Assembly: GCA_035503915.1 (NCBI GenBank)
Contig: DATJSU010000053.1
Coordinates: forward strand, 62,001 to 126,000
DNA from: DATJMJ01 sp035503915
GTDB lineage: Bacteria > Actinomycetota > Acidimicrobiia > Acidimicrobiales > Palsa-688
Reading direction: 5' to 3'
Length of the DNA: 64,000 nt
Shown: piece by piece, positions 54,991 to 63,293 of the stretch
How the letters are laid out: every line of letters starts with the position of its first letter
Position numbering within the stretch: position 1 is the stretch's first letter
Translations under genes and position numbers: made by a program
The notes under the pieces: model-generated
What the model saw: only the letters and a program-made list of their open reading frames with translations
Databases searched by the model: none
Told to the model about the DNA's origin: nothing

Positions 54991-55511
54991 GTTGTGGCTG
55001 CGTCCCTGGCGCCCTGGGGGGCGTCGGCGCGCCGGAGCCTGAGCTGCTTCATCGCTTCCTTGCGCTGTTCCACGTCCAGCTGCTCGAGCAAAAGTCGCCC
55101 GTCCAAGTGGTCGACCTCGTGTTGGAAAAGCTTGGCCTCCATGTCCTCGCCCTCGAGCGAGACTTCCCTACCGTTGAGGTCATAACCGCGGACGTGGACC
55201 TTTTTCGCGCGCTTGATCTGGAAATAGAAACCCGGCACAGAAAGACAGCCTTCTTCGTACTCCCATTCGCCTTCCCGGTGCTCGATTATCGGGTTGATAA
55301 GCTCCCGTGGCCCACTGTCGCCGATCTCGTAAACAAAAAGCCGCCTGCTGACACCTACCTGCGGGGCTGCCAGGCCGACGCCATGGGCTTCGCGCATCGC
55401 AATGTGCATCTCTTGGACCAATTGCGCAACGCGCCCGTCGATGTGGGTGACCTCGTCTGCGCGACGCTTCAATACGGGGTCACCAAAAGTCCTGATCCGG
55501 TAGGCAGCCAT
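54987..55511 (-). CDS. def: Peptide deformylase
   Basis: Metallohydrolase removing the N-formyl group from new proteins. 174 residues. The three motifs are intact: GVGLAAPQ at 44-51, EGCLSVPG at 87-94 with metal ligand C89, and HEVDH at 131-135. ATG at 55511 starts MAAYRIRTFGDPVL; a TAGTAT seven bases upstream indicates a leaderless transcript and no SD is seen. The longer frame upstream is antisense to the divergent methyltransferase gene. Confidence 0.97.
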   Translation of the reverse strand: MAAYRIRTFGDPVLKRRADEVTHIDGRVAQLVQEMHIAMREAHGVGLAAPQVGVSRRLFVYEIGDSGPRELINPIIEHREGEWEYEEGCLSVPGFYFQIKRAKKVHVRGYDLNGREVSLEGEDMEAKLFQHEVDHLDGRLLLEQLDVEQRKEAMKQLRLRRADAPQGARDAATT

Positions 55512-55604
55512 CCGCCACATACTAAGGACAAACGCCGCGCGCAAGCCCGACCAAGCGAGCGCCCTGCACTGCCCGGGAGCTCTCCAGGTAGGCTCGGGCG
55601 CCGG

Positions 55605-56285
55605 ATGGCCGAGCACTACTTCACTGAGGAACCGTCTGGCGCGTCCCGCCCCGGGGTTGCCAGGCTCCACCTCCCGGACCTCGACCTCGAACTTGTCACC
55701 GACCGCGGTGTGTTCTCCGCAGAGAGGGTCGACCCCGGCACCCTCACGCTTCTCAAGGAGTCGCCGCGCCCGCCCGACGCCGGTCACCTCCTCGACCTCG
55801 GCTGCGGGTACGCGCCGATCGCCTGCACGCTCGCGGCCCGGGCGCCGCTGGCGACCGTGTGGGCAGTCGACGTCAACTCGCGAGCTCTCTCGCTGGCGGC
55901 GGCGAACGCCGGCCGGCTCGGGCTGAAGAACTTGCGGGCGGTGCCCCCAGGGGAGGTCCCAGGGGACGTTGGCTTCGCCGGCATCTGGTCCAATCCCCCC
56001 ATCAAAGTTGGCAAAACTGCTCTCCACGCGTTGTTGGGCGATTGGTTGCCGCGCCTGGCGCCAAGCGCAGCAGCCTGGTTAGTGGTCAACAAGCACCTCG
56101 GGAGCGACACGCTCGCCCAGTGGCTCCGGGAGCAAGGCTGGGAGGTGCTGAGGGTGGCATCAAAATCTGGGTACCGGGTGCTGGAGGTTCGCCGGCCGGG
56201 GCCCCGGGGCAGCGAGGGTGGGGACGCCTCCGAAGCGGTCCCCTCCCCTGGTCTTGAACGGCCACGCGTGGGGCAGGTGCGATGA
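55605..56285 (+). CDS. RsmC-like small-domain methyltransferase (predicted rRNA guanine-N2 methyltransferase)
   Basis: 226 residues of the methyltransferase-small superfamily. The N-terminal LHLPDLDLELVTDRGVFSAERVDPGTLTLL segment, motif I LDLGCGYAP (63-71), acidic VDVN after strand 2, and the catalytic SNPPIKVGK (129-137) are typical of RsmC/YbiN-like 16S rRNA m2G methyltransferases. Only one methyltransferase domain is present, as in Gram-positives. ATG at 55605 has TAGGCT ten bases upstream. Its stop overlaps the start of the SpoU-type gene (ATGA), so the two RNA methyltransferases are co-expressed. Confidence 0.85.
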   Translation: MAEHYFTEEPSGASRPGVARLHLPDLDLELVTDRGVFSAERVDPGTLTLLKESPRPPDAGHLLDLGCGYAPIACTLAARAPLATVWAVDVNSRALSLAAANAGRLGLKNLRAVPPGEVPGDVGFAGIWSNPPIKVGKTALHALLGDWLPRLAPSAAAWLVVNKHLGSDTLAQWLREQGWEVLRVASKSGYRVLEVRRPGPRGSEGGDASEAVPSPGLERPRVGQVR

Positions 56286-56821
56286 TGAAGCAGCTTGGCC
56301 AGACAGACCTCAAACGCTTGCACAGGGACTGGGCAAAACGCACTTCCGGGCGCTTGGCCCTTCTCCTTGACGGAGTGAGCTCTCCTTTCAATGTGGGCTC
56401 AATAGTGCGCACGGCGGCCGCTTTCCGCGTAGACCACCTCTACCTCGCCGGAGGTGCGTCCTCGCCGAGCTCGCCGCGCGCAGGCAAGACCGCAATGGGG
56501 ACCGAACGCTACTTGTCCTGGTCCAACTTCGAGCGGGGCGCAGACGCCGCGGACGCGGCACGCGAAGACGGCTACTCGGTTATCGCGCTCGAGCTCGCCG
56601 ACCAGGCGGTCCCGCTCTTTCAGCTCTCAGTTGGGCCCGACGTCTGCCTGGCGATCGGCCATGAAGACCGGGGCCTGTCGCCCGGTGCTCTCGCTGCATG
56701 CGACGCCGTCGCTTTTATCCCCCAGCTCGGGCGCGTCGGCAGCCTGAACGTCGCTACTGCAGCGGCCATTGCAATATTTGAGCTCAGGCGCCGCGAATGG
56801 ACCGGCTCCTGGCTGCAATGA
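56282..56821 (+). CDS. SpoU/TrmH-family RNA 2'-O-methyltransferase
   Basis: 179-residue SPOUT methyltransferase without an N-terminal substrate-binding domain. Motif 1 LLLDGVSSPFNVGSIVRTAAAF has N37 and R43; motif 2 is LAIGHEDRGLSP; motif 3 GRVGSLNVATAAAIAIFE builds the knot. TrmH (tRNA Gm18) is one option, but the exact RNA target cannot be decided. Two ATGs (56282 and 56285) are adjacent; the first overlaps the upstream stop. The ~250 bases downstream, to 57071, hold only a 13-base palindrome (TAAGTTGAACTTA at 56931-56943) and no gene. Confidence 0.9.
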   Translation: MMKQLGQTDLKRLHRDWAKRTSGRLALLLDGVSSPFNVGSIVRTAAAFRVDHLYLAGGASSPSSPRAGKTAMGTERYLSWSNFERGADAADAAREDGYSVIALELADQAVPLFQLSVGPDVCLAIGHEDRGLSPGALAACDAVAFIPQLGRVGSLNVATAAAIAIFELRRREWTGSWLQ

Positions 56822-57071
56822 CGAACAACGCGTGAACTGCCACTTGGTCGTGCCCCGCGCCCATGCCCGGGTGGTACCCCAAGAGCACGGCAGCCCGTCC
56901 TCCTGACATCCCGCCCGCCCTGTACTGCTGTAAGTTGAACTTAGGGACGCGCACAACCACGCGGTGCGAGACTTCCCAGCGTTATCGACGTCGCCTGCTA
57001 CCTGAAACTGCAAGCGGTGGCTGAGGGCGTCGAGCTGTCACGCAGGCGTCCGGGCGCGAGACTAAAAACGC

Positions 57072-58133
57072 TCAAAACGTTGATGGTCTCGCGCCAGCAG
57101 CGGAGCTAAAGAAGCGGACTCCCTCCGCAAACCTGGCGACATCCTGCTCATCGGTAGCGAAATTGGTCATCCAACGGACGAGCCCTGTGCCCCAGTCCCA
57201 GAAAAACGACCAGTTCTGTAGTTCACGGACCACCGAGCCGGGCAACCGGGCGAAGATGCTGTTGGCCTGCACGGGTTGCGTGATCTCCACCTGGGGGACT
57301 TCCGCAATGGCGTTCGCGAGGCGCTTAGCCATTTGGTTTGCCTTCGCCGCGTTGGCCAACCAGAGCTCATCGCGAAGGAGCGCGTCAAATTGAGCAGCAA
57401 TGAAACGCATTTTCGAAGCCAGCTGCGTCGCCTGCTTGCGGGCAAACCTCGCTCGCAAAGCAAGGTCGGCCTGCAAAAAGACGAGCGCTTCGCCGTAAAT
57501 GAGGCCGTTTTTGGTCCCTCCGAAGGTGATCACGTCCACTCCGGTACCATGGAAGAGGTCGCGGGCGGTGCACCCGAGCGCCGCCACGGCGTTCGCTATA
57601 CGGGCGCCGTCGACGTAGAGCAAGAGCCCATGCGCGTGAGCGAGGGAGGCCAGATCACCCAGCTCGTCGAGGGTGTAGACGGTCCCGAGCTCTGTGCACT
57701 GGCTGATCGCGATCACCCTGGGCCTCACGTTGTGCTCCCCGTGTGCCCCACGCAACAGTGGGAGCACAGCCTCGGGCACCAATTTGCCATCAGCCGTCGG
57801 GACGTCGATCAGCTTCGCCCCGACAAAACGCTCCGCGGCGCCACATTCGTCGACATTAATGTGCGCACCTGCTGGGCAGATTACGGCCTCGTGCGGCGCC
57901 AGCAAGCTACCCAGCGCGGCAATGTTGGCTCCCGTGCCGCCGAAGGTGAAGAGGACTTCGACGTCTTGATCGATAAGGGCCCTGAAGCGTTCCGTGGCAG
58001 CGGCGGTCCAGGGGTCCTCCCCGTAAGGGAGCGCCGAACCGACGTTGGCCGAGATGAGCGCCTCCATGACGGCTGGGTGCGCACCTGCCGTATTGTCGCT
58101 CGCGAAACTATGAAAAGGGGGTGGTGGCGTCAC
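57072..58133 (-). CDS. Threonine aldolase family PLP enzyme
   Basis: Pyridoxal-phosphate enzyme of the beta-eliminating lyase/threonine aldolase family, splitting threonine-type beta-hydroxy amino acids to glycine and an aldehyde. 353 residues. FTFGGTGANIAALG phosphate loop, LLYVDGARIANA (D175, R178) and the Schiff-base lysine K208 in FGGTKNG are present. GTG at 58133 has TAAGGT eight bases upstream, lying on the stop codon of the membrane gene before it, so it is probably transcribed alone and leaderless. Stereochemistry cannot be told. Confidence 0.9.
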   Translation of the reverse strand: MTPPPPFHSFASDNTAGAHPAVMEALISANVGSALPYGEDPWTAAATERFRALIDQDVEVLFTFGGTGANIAALGSLLAPHEAVICPAGAHINVDECGAAERFVGAKLIDVPTADGKLVPEAVLPLLRGAHGEHNVRPRVIAISQCTELGTVYTLDELGDLASLAHAHGLLLYVDGARIANAVAALGCTARDLFHGTGVDVITFGGTKNGLIYGEALVFLQADLALRARFARKQATQLASKMRFIAAQFDALLRDELWLANAAKANQMAKRLANAIAEVPQVEITQPVQANSIFARLPGSVVRELQNWSFFWDWGTGLVRWMTNFATDEQDVARFAEGVRFFSSAAGARPSTF

Positions 58134-58144
58134 GAGAACGCACC

Positions 58145-60628
58145 TTAGCCGTAGCCGAGCATCGAGAAGGAGCTAAAGATCTGGATCCCGAGCGAATGGG
58201 TGGCGGACCAAAAGGTCGACCCCAATGGAGCGTAGAGGACCACCACGGCGACCGCGTAATCGTCGGTTACCGTGGATGAAGCTGAAGAGTCTTCGGCAGC
58301 AGGGGTCGTGCTGTCGTCGTTGAACGTAACTACGGCTCCGCCGACGAACGCCTCCGTGCTGGTGCTGAGGCTGACGTAACCAGTCGCGTTCATGGCAGAT
58401 AGGCCCCCGCCCCAGATCGAATAGGGCTCCGAGGTCCGAGGCGAGATATCCTCAGGCAACCCGCGGCTCCGGAGCACCGAAACCGCACCCGCTTCTCCAG
58501 CCCGGACCAGGCTGGCAAGTGGCTCCCCTGCCCCGGAGGCCGAGCCCCGCTCGGGGTAGAGCCGGAAAAGGTAAACACCTTCCTTGCGGTCCGGTGAGGC
58601 ATACCAAAGCTCGGAGGTGCTGAGCGCGCCCGTGACTTTCCTCGAAGTGCCATAGACGTCGAGCGTCACCGGCGCATCGGCTTGACGCGTCCAACTGGAG
58701 GGGACGCAAATGCCCATGTTCATGCTCTTTGCCAGCGCCGGAACAAGGTTGGTAGTGATGAAATCGTCTTCCGGGCTTAGTTCGACTGAGCCGGCGAGGT
58801 GCCCGCCGACCCATAGCTCCGCCTTGTACTCGACGTTGGTGAAACATTCGTTGTCCGCCGCCAAAAGCTCTGTAATAAACTGGAACTTGTTGAGGTACGG
58901 GTTGTAGCGCCCGCACTGCTCCTGCCCATCTCCCCAACAGGCGGTCTCGGATATGCCGCTCCACCTGCTTGACGCGTCGGCCCGCTGGTACCAGACAACG
59001 GTAATTGGCATGCGCGCCATCCTGCGCCAGGCAACGCCGGCTGGCACAGGCACGTCAAGTTCGAGGTAGTTGGGGTCGAGAAAGCCCTGCAGCCCATGCA
59101 CGGCGAACGAGGACGCCGAGCTCGCCTCGACTACTTTACCGGTCGCCATCGAAAGCGTGAGGAGCCCCTCCATCTTGCTTATCTGCTCGCGCAAAGTCGG
59201 GGAAACTTGACCTTCTTGGGTGCTCGCAAGAGACTCGAGCCCTTCCATCGCGCCCGCAAACCATGCACGCTGCAAGCCATAACTTGTCACAGGCTGAGGC
59301 TTTCGGCACGTTGCGACCGTGCCCGACGCACTGCAAGCGTACAGCATGCGCGTAACCCCGGCGCGGAAAGCCTCGTTAGCAGCCCCGTACTGGCCCGTTG
59401 CCAGCTCAGCGCCGCCAAGGTCGAGCCATGCCACCGGGTTTGTGGGGTCGAGACGGGCGGCCTCCCTAAAGAACGGGCCGGCTATGCCGGGGGCGGGAGC
59501 TTTACCCCCGCTCGCGAGCCACAAGACGTAGTAACCCCAGCCAACGTTCAGGACATCGTTGGCGTCGTCGGCACCCAATTGGTAGGCCTTCAGCTCGTCC
59601 GAAGCCGCCAAACGTGCCCAGTAGGGCGAAATGTTCGTGGCCGAGACGAAGCCGGCGCCCACGGCCTCGCTCCCCCTGAGGGCTTCCGCAGCCGCACGCT
59701 GTACGTATGCCAGCGCGTAGTCCGGGCGGAGCTTTATCGCCTGAGTGAAGTCGTGGATGGCGGGTTGGTAACCAATCGGGGTCGTCGCATAGTCCATCGC
59801 TTCCACGCCCTGCGCATAATCCTGAGCAGCCCTGTCAGAAGGAGACCCTGGCTCTCTCGCGGCGGCGAGCCACCCTCCCCAGGCGACCCCGGTTGCCACA
59901 AGCAAACCCCCGAGGACGGCAAAGATCATCCGGTTGCGCCCGTACAGCACGAACGCCGAACCAAAAAGGAACAGCGCGACCGCGACCATTGTGAGGATGG
60001 CGGTGTAGGAGTCGACGAGCGCGCCCCATTTGTTTGAGAAGTCGTTGTAGGCGTCCGATTTTGCCTGCAAGTAAGTTGCGCCCGAAGCACGTTGGCTGAA
60101 GAAATCGAACGGGAAGTTGGGGTCAGGGTTGCCATTTTGCAGGTACGGGTGCAGGTCAGAGGGTATATCCTGCTGCGTTTCACTAACTTGTTGCGAACCT
60201 GTCGCGTACATGTCCGCCCAGTAGGAAGCGTCGGGTTGTGCATACGTCGCCTCGAGCATTTCCTGTCCTGCTTGGGCCTCGAGTGCCTGGAGGGACTGGT
60301 ACTGTGCATAGTCAGTTTCGGCCTGCTGGTAAGCGCTCGTCTCTGCCGCGCTCGCTTGGAGGCTCAGCTCCTGAGCAAGGTCGCCATCATTGGAGGAGGC
60401 CGCCGATGCTCGGTTGAGAAGAAAACCACCGAGGGCAGCGAGAAACGTAGTGAGGACGACAATGATCGTGAGGGCGCGCGCAGAAGGTTTGGCTGGGGGC
60501 TTGTGTTCTTTCTCCTGTTCTAGCGGTACGGTCGCAGCGCCAGCGACGCGGGCCATCTCGGCAACTTCGGCGACACCCTCGGCTTCAGCCGTTGCGCCCA
60601 ACATCGCTTCGCCCGGCGGTTCGTTCAT
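58145..60628 (-). CDS. Large membrane-anchored protein with extracytoplasmic TPR-like and Cys-containing region
   Basis: 827 residues, no family recognised. Layout: cytoplasmic acidic/Pro N-terminus, helix 1 at about 52-74, a Gln/Ala/Tyr-rich helical stretch (YQQAETDYAQYQSLQALEA) to ~205, then two helices near 207-252. A large C-terminal part follows, with one TPR-like unit (PAIHDFTQAIKLRPDYALAYV) and several Cys (CSASGTVATC, CWGDGQEQC) suited to disulfides. Orientation implies most of it is outside the membrane. ATG at 60628 has TACCCT six bases upstream. The gene upstream encodes a smaller protein of similar layout. Confidence 0.75.
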   Translation of the reverse strand: MNEPPGEAMLGATAEAEGVAEVAEMARVAGAATVPLEQEKEHKPPAKPSARALTIIVVLTTFLAALGGFLLNRASAASSNDGDLAQELSLQASAAETSAYQQAETDYAQYQSLQALEAQAGQEMLEATYAQPDASYWADMYATGSQQVSETQQDIPSDLHPYLQNGNPDPNFPFDFFSQRASGATYLQAKSDAYNDFSNKWGALVDSYTAILTMVAVALFLFGSAFVLYGRNRMIFAVLGGLLVATGVAWGGWLAAAREPGSPSDRAAQDYAQGVEAMDYATTPIGYQPAIHDFTQAIKLRPDYALAYVQRAAAEALRGSEAVGAGFVSATNISPYWARLAASDELKAYQLGADDANDVLNVGWGYYVLWLASGGKAPAPGIAGPFFREAARLDPTNPVAWLDLGGAELATGQYGAANEAFRAGVTRMLYACSASGTVATCRKPQPVTSYGLQRAWFAGAMEGLESLASTQEGQVSPTLREQISKMEGLLTLSMATGKVVEASSASSFAVHGLQGFLDPNYLELDVPVPAGVAWRRMARMPITVVWYQRADASSRWSGISETACWGDGQEQCGRYNPYLNKFQFITELLAADNECFTNVEYKAELWVGGHLAGSVELSPEDDFITTNLVPALAKSMNMGICVPSSWTRQADAPVTLDVYGTSRKVTGALSTSELWYASPDRKEGVYLFRLYPERGSASGAGEPLASLVRAGEAGAVSVLRSRGLPEDISPRTSEPYSIWGGGLSAMNATGYVSLSTSTEAFVGGAVVTFNDDSTTPAAEDSSASSTVTDDYAVAVVVLYAPLGSTFWSATHSLGIQIFSSFSMLGYG

Positions 60629-60647
60629 CGTGGGAGGGTAACCACCG

Positions 60648-61466
60648 TCAGGCCAGGCCTACAGCCAAGCTCACGCCCAACGACACTGCGATCGCGAAAA
60701 CGCCTGCTCCTGACCACCGGGCACGTCGGTGCCGCCAGCCCAAATAGGAGAGTGTCAAGAAGAACGCCGCGATTATCACGAATGCTCCTGCGAGCACGAT
60801 TTGTTCAGCTTGCGAGCGGTCATTGGATGCGGAAGCGCCGAGTGCACCGGCCTGGCTTGCTCCCAAGGTCCGCAATGCGGAAGAGCCCTGTCCCGGTTGA
60901 ACACAGGGCGACTCCACCTCGCTCGCGCGCAAGCCGGCCTCGTCGTAGTAGACGGACCCATTTTCACCCCGGCTCGAGGGCCAATAACAGAGGAAGCCTG
61001 GTACTAGGGCCCGCTCCACGGCGCCCTCCACGCGGGCCTCGGCCTCGAGAGCGCGAGCCTCTGTCGGGTCGTTGGCGGACCACGCGGCGGCGGCCCTGGC
61101 GTAAAGCGCGCTCTCGGCGACGGTGTGCTCCTGGTACGTCTCGCTGAGCCGGGCGCCATAGTCGAGGTAGCCGTCCTGTTCAGCTTTCACTGTCTGGTAC
61201 TGGGCGACTTCCTGCAACGCCTGCTGGCTGAGCCCGGAGGCGGCCGAGAACTTGCTCGAGGCCCAAAAGGCCATCATCGCCCCAACAATCGACAGCCCTG
61301 CCACAAGTACCACGACACCCGCGTTCCACCGGTCAAGAGCTGCTTCTTCCGGGCTCGGCGGTGGGGCTGGGCTGCGGTCGGCGAGGAAGCGGCGCCACTC
61401 CAGGCGCAACAGGTAGAGCGCCCCCAGCAAGAGCAGGACGAGGGCCGCCGGGACGAGGACTACCAT
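60648..61466 (-). CDS. Four-helix membrane protein, paired with the 827-residue protein
   Basis: 272 residues, no family recognised. Hydrophobic helices at about 1-20, 48-68, 217-237 and 247-270. Between helices 2 and 3 is a ~145-residue extracytoplasmic stretch, Ala/Glu/Gln-rich (VAQYQTVKAEQDGYLDYGARL), with two Cys (FLCYW, SPCVQPG). The helix-soluble-two-helix layout and the AQYQ-type motif match the N-terminal third of the larger neighbour 19 bases downstream, suggesting a duplicated core and a shared complex. ATG at 61466 with GAAGGG just upstream. Confidence 0.7.
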   Translation of the reverse strand: MVVLVPAALVLLLLGALYLLRLEWRRFLADRSPAPPPSPEEAALDRWNAGVVVLVAGLSIVGAMMAFWASSKFSAASGLSQQALQEVAQYQTVKAEQDGYLDYGARLSETYQEHTVAESALYARAAAAWSANDPTEARALEAEARVEGAVERALVPGFLCYWPSSRGENGSVYYDEAGLRASEVESPCVQPGQGSSALRTLGASQAGALGASASNDRSQAEQIVLAGAFVIIAAFFLTLSYLGWRHRRARWSGAGVFAIAVSLGVSLAVGLA

Positions 61467-62007
61467 CCGCCCTTCAGTTACCAGGAGTGCGGCAGGCCAG
61501 TGGCACCCGCCAATAGTAAACCAACCGCTTTCGCTCTCGCCCTCCCGATGACATTCGCGGCCCAGGCGCGGAGATGTTGTGCTTGGCGGGTACTACGGGC
61601 GTTCTTCGTGCCGGTCGACCTCACTGGGACCGCCTATTCTTTGGAGATGTATTGGTGCCTGTGCCGGCGAAAAGCCCACCATCCTGGCGACTTCCGGAGG
61701 GCTTGTAGGTACGCCACGGACAACGGCGTCGGCTTGCTCTACCGGGCCACTGACTTCGTCACGGTCGAGGAACGCATCGAACCCTCGCTGCTCCCGGCTG
61801 CCCACGGAGGTGCTTGATCTCGTTGGTCCGCGTCTGGCCGGGCCGGGGCAGCGGGCTTGGCTGATCGCCTCCGACGCTACTCGACCGTCGGCGGGGACCG
61901 CGGGAGCAGGTGTTCGCCGGGGGCCTCGTCCCGGCCGGGCACCGACCGGCTCCTTCCCGCCTAGCCTTCTAGGCTGTGCACGTCGCCCGAAAGGAGACGA
62001 TCGTTAC
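61467..62007. other. 540-base stretch without a supportable gene
   Basis: Several overlapping open frames exist on both strands, but none has a recognisable motif, a good start context or a clear composition advantage over the others. The stretch separates the membrane-protein pair (read leftward) from the multi-pass membrane gene (read rightward), so promoters are expected. A small inverted repeat AGCCT/AGGCT lies near 61964-61976 and AAAGGAG near 61990. A decayed gene is possible but cannot be shown. Confidence 0.5.
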
Positions 62008-62919
62008 TTGGAGCCAACTAGCCATAACCGCCGGTCCTCGCCAGGCGCCCATCGCGTGCCGCCCCCAGGCCAGGTCCCCCTTATCGGCCGGATATTCCCC
62101 GCTCCCGTCGCTGCCAAGGTCCCGGAGGTCATATTTGTCTTTTGGGTAGCGAAGATCCTCACCACAGCCGGCGGGGAGGCGACATCCGATTTCTTGAAGA
62201 CGTGGGGCAACATCCGGGGAGGGGGCACCGAAGTGCTCCTGTTCGTCGTAGGCCTCGTCTTACAGTTCGGTACTCGCCGCTACCGCGCCCTCGCATACTG
62301 GGCGCTGGCATATGCCATCGCCATTTTTGGGACCGGCGTCTCCGATTTCCTGCACCTCGACGTCCACATCCCCTATGCCGGTACGACCGCTCTTTGGGCC
62401 TTGGTCCTAGCCGCGATCTTTTTGGTTTGGCAGCGCAGCGAAGGCACGTTGTCGATCCACAGCATCACGACCCAGCGGCGCGAAGCCTTTTACTGGGCGA
62501 CCGTGTTCGCCACCTTTGCCCTCGGGACGGCCCTGGGGGACTTCACTGCGACATCGCTGAACCTCGGTTACTTGGCCTCAGGCATCCTTTTCGCCGTCGT
62601 CATCGTGTTGCCAGCCCTGGCATGGTGGCGCCTCGGGCTCAGCAGCATTGCCGCTTTTTGGATGTCGTATGTTGTCACGCGGCCCCTCGGCGCGTCCTTC
62701 GCCGACTACATCAGCAAGCCTCGGAGCATCAGCGGGGTCAACTTCGGTGACGGCCCGACAGCGATCGTTTTCGCCGTGGCCGTCTTCGCTCTTGTCTCGT
62801 ACCTCGCTCTCGCCCGTCCCGACATCCAGCGGCCGCTCGCCAGAGCCGCGAGGGCACGTCCGATCGTTCCCACGGGCAATCCCCTCCAGACGGGCGAGCC
62901 CGAGCTCGACGTCGACTAG
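62008..62919 (+). CDS. COG4705-like multi-pass membrane protein
   Basis: About 303 residues with seven or more hydrophobic helices. KVPEVIFVFWVAKILTT followed by GGEATSDFL, then EGTLSIHSITTQRREAFYW, FALGTALGDFTATSLNLGYL and TRPLGASFADYISK are the conserved blocks of this uncharacterised membrane-protein family. The acidic residues inside helices (GEATSDF, GDFTAT) suggest ion or metal handling, which is inference. The TTG at 62008 is chosen because AAAGGAG lies eleven bases upstream; the ~45 residues before the first conserved block are Pro-rich. Longer upstream frames are not conserved. Confidence 0.8.
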   Translation: MEPTSHNRRSSPGAHRVPPPGQVPLIGRIFPAPVAAKVPEVIFVFWVAKILTTAGGEATSDFLKTWGNIRGGGTEVLLFVVGLVLQFGTRRYRALAYWALAYAIAIFGTGVSDFLHLDVHIPYAGTTALWALVLAAIFLVWQRSEGTLSIHSITTQRREAFYWATVFATFALGTALGDFTATSLNLGYLASGILFAVVIVLPALAWWRLGLSSIAAFWMSYVVTRPLGASFADYISKPRSISGVNFGDGPTAIVFAVAVFALVSYLALARPDIQRPLARAARARPIVPTGNPLQTGEPELDVD

Positions 62920-62977
62920 CTCCTCACGAACCCCGCCTCGGGGGAGCGCGCCGAGGATCTGGGAGCGTACGGGGCTA

Positions 62978-62991
62978 CTAGGACGTCCTAG
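62978..62991. repeat. 14-base perfect palindrome between the membrane gene and tRNA-Leu
   Basis: CTAGGACGTCCTAG is fully self-complementary. It lies 59 bases after the COG4705-like stop and about 40 bases beyond the 3' end of tRNA-Leu, with a partial copy CTAGGA a little further on. There is no T-run, so it is not a typical intrinsic terminator; it may be a protein-binding site or weak bidirectional terminator. Confidence 0.4.
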
Positions 62992-63028
62992 CAAGCCTCT
63001 GACTAGGAAGTGTGTGCCCAAAGGAAAG

Positions 63029-63111
63029 TGGGCGCGGAGGGACTTGAACCCTCACGGCCTCGCGGCCAATGGATTTTGAGTCCACCGTGTCTGCCATTCC
63101 ACCACGCGCCC
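63029..63111 (-). tRNA. tRNA-Leu (anticodon CAA)
   Basis: Reads codon UUG. On the minus strand acceptor GGGCGCG (63111-63105) pairs with CGCGCCC (63036-63030), followed by discriminator A at 63029, which is the leucine identity base. The anticodon arm is GTGGA-CTCAAAA-TCCAT with CAA at the centre. A long variable arm (class II) and the T-arm GAGGG-TTCAAGT-CCCTC are complete. The CCA end is not encoded. Confidence 0.95.
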
Positions 63112-63293
63112 GTACACATGTAAGCGGCCAGCTTGCGCTGCTGCGGTTATCGGCCTTCTCGCTTGAAGTAGTCCTGAACTGCGGGCGAAGCACAGGACGG
63201 CATCGGAGCGTCGATCGCGGTCAGGGAGGTCCAGCTCGAAAGGCACGATGACAGAGCGTACCCCAGGTCCCGGGTGGCTGTTCCTGGTTGGTC

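Noticed and set aside
61125..61817. 230-codon plus-strand frame running from the membrane gene into the gene-poor stretch
   Set aside because: Half of it is antisense to the 272-residue membrane protein, and the rest shows no motif or start signal.
63052..63246. 64-codon minus-strand frame ending in VVEWQTRWTQNPLAARP
   Set aside because: Its end is simply the translated tRNA-Leu sequence; such peptides are a common false gene call.
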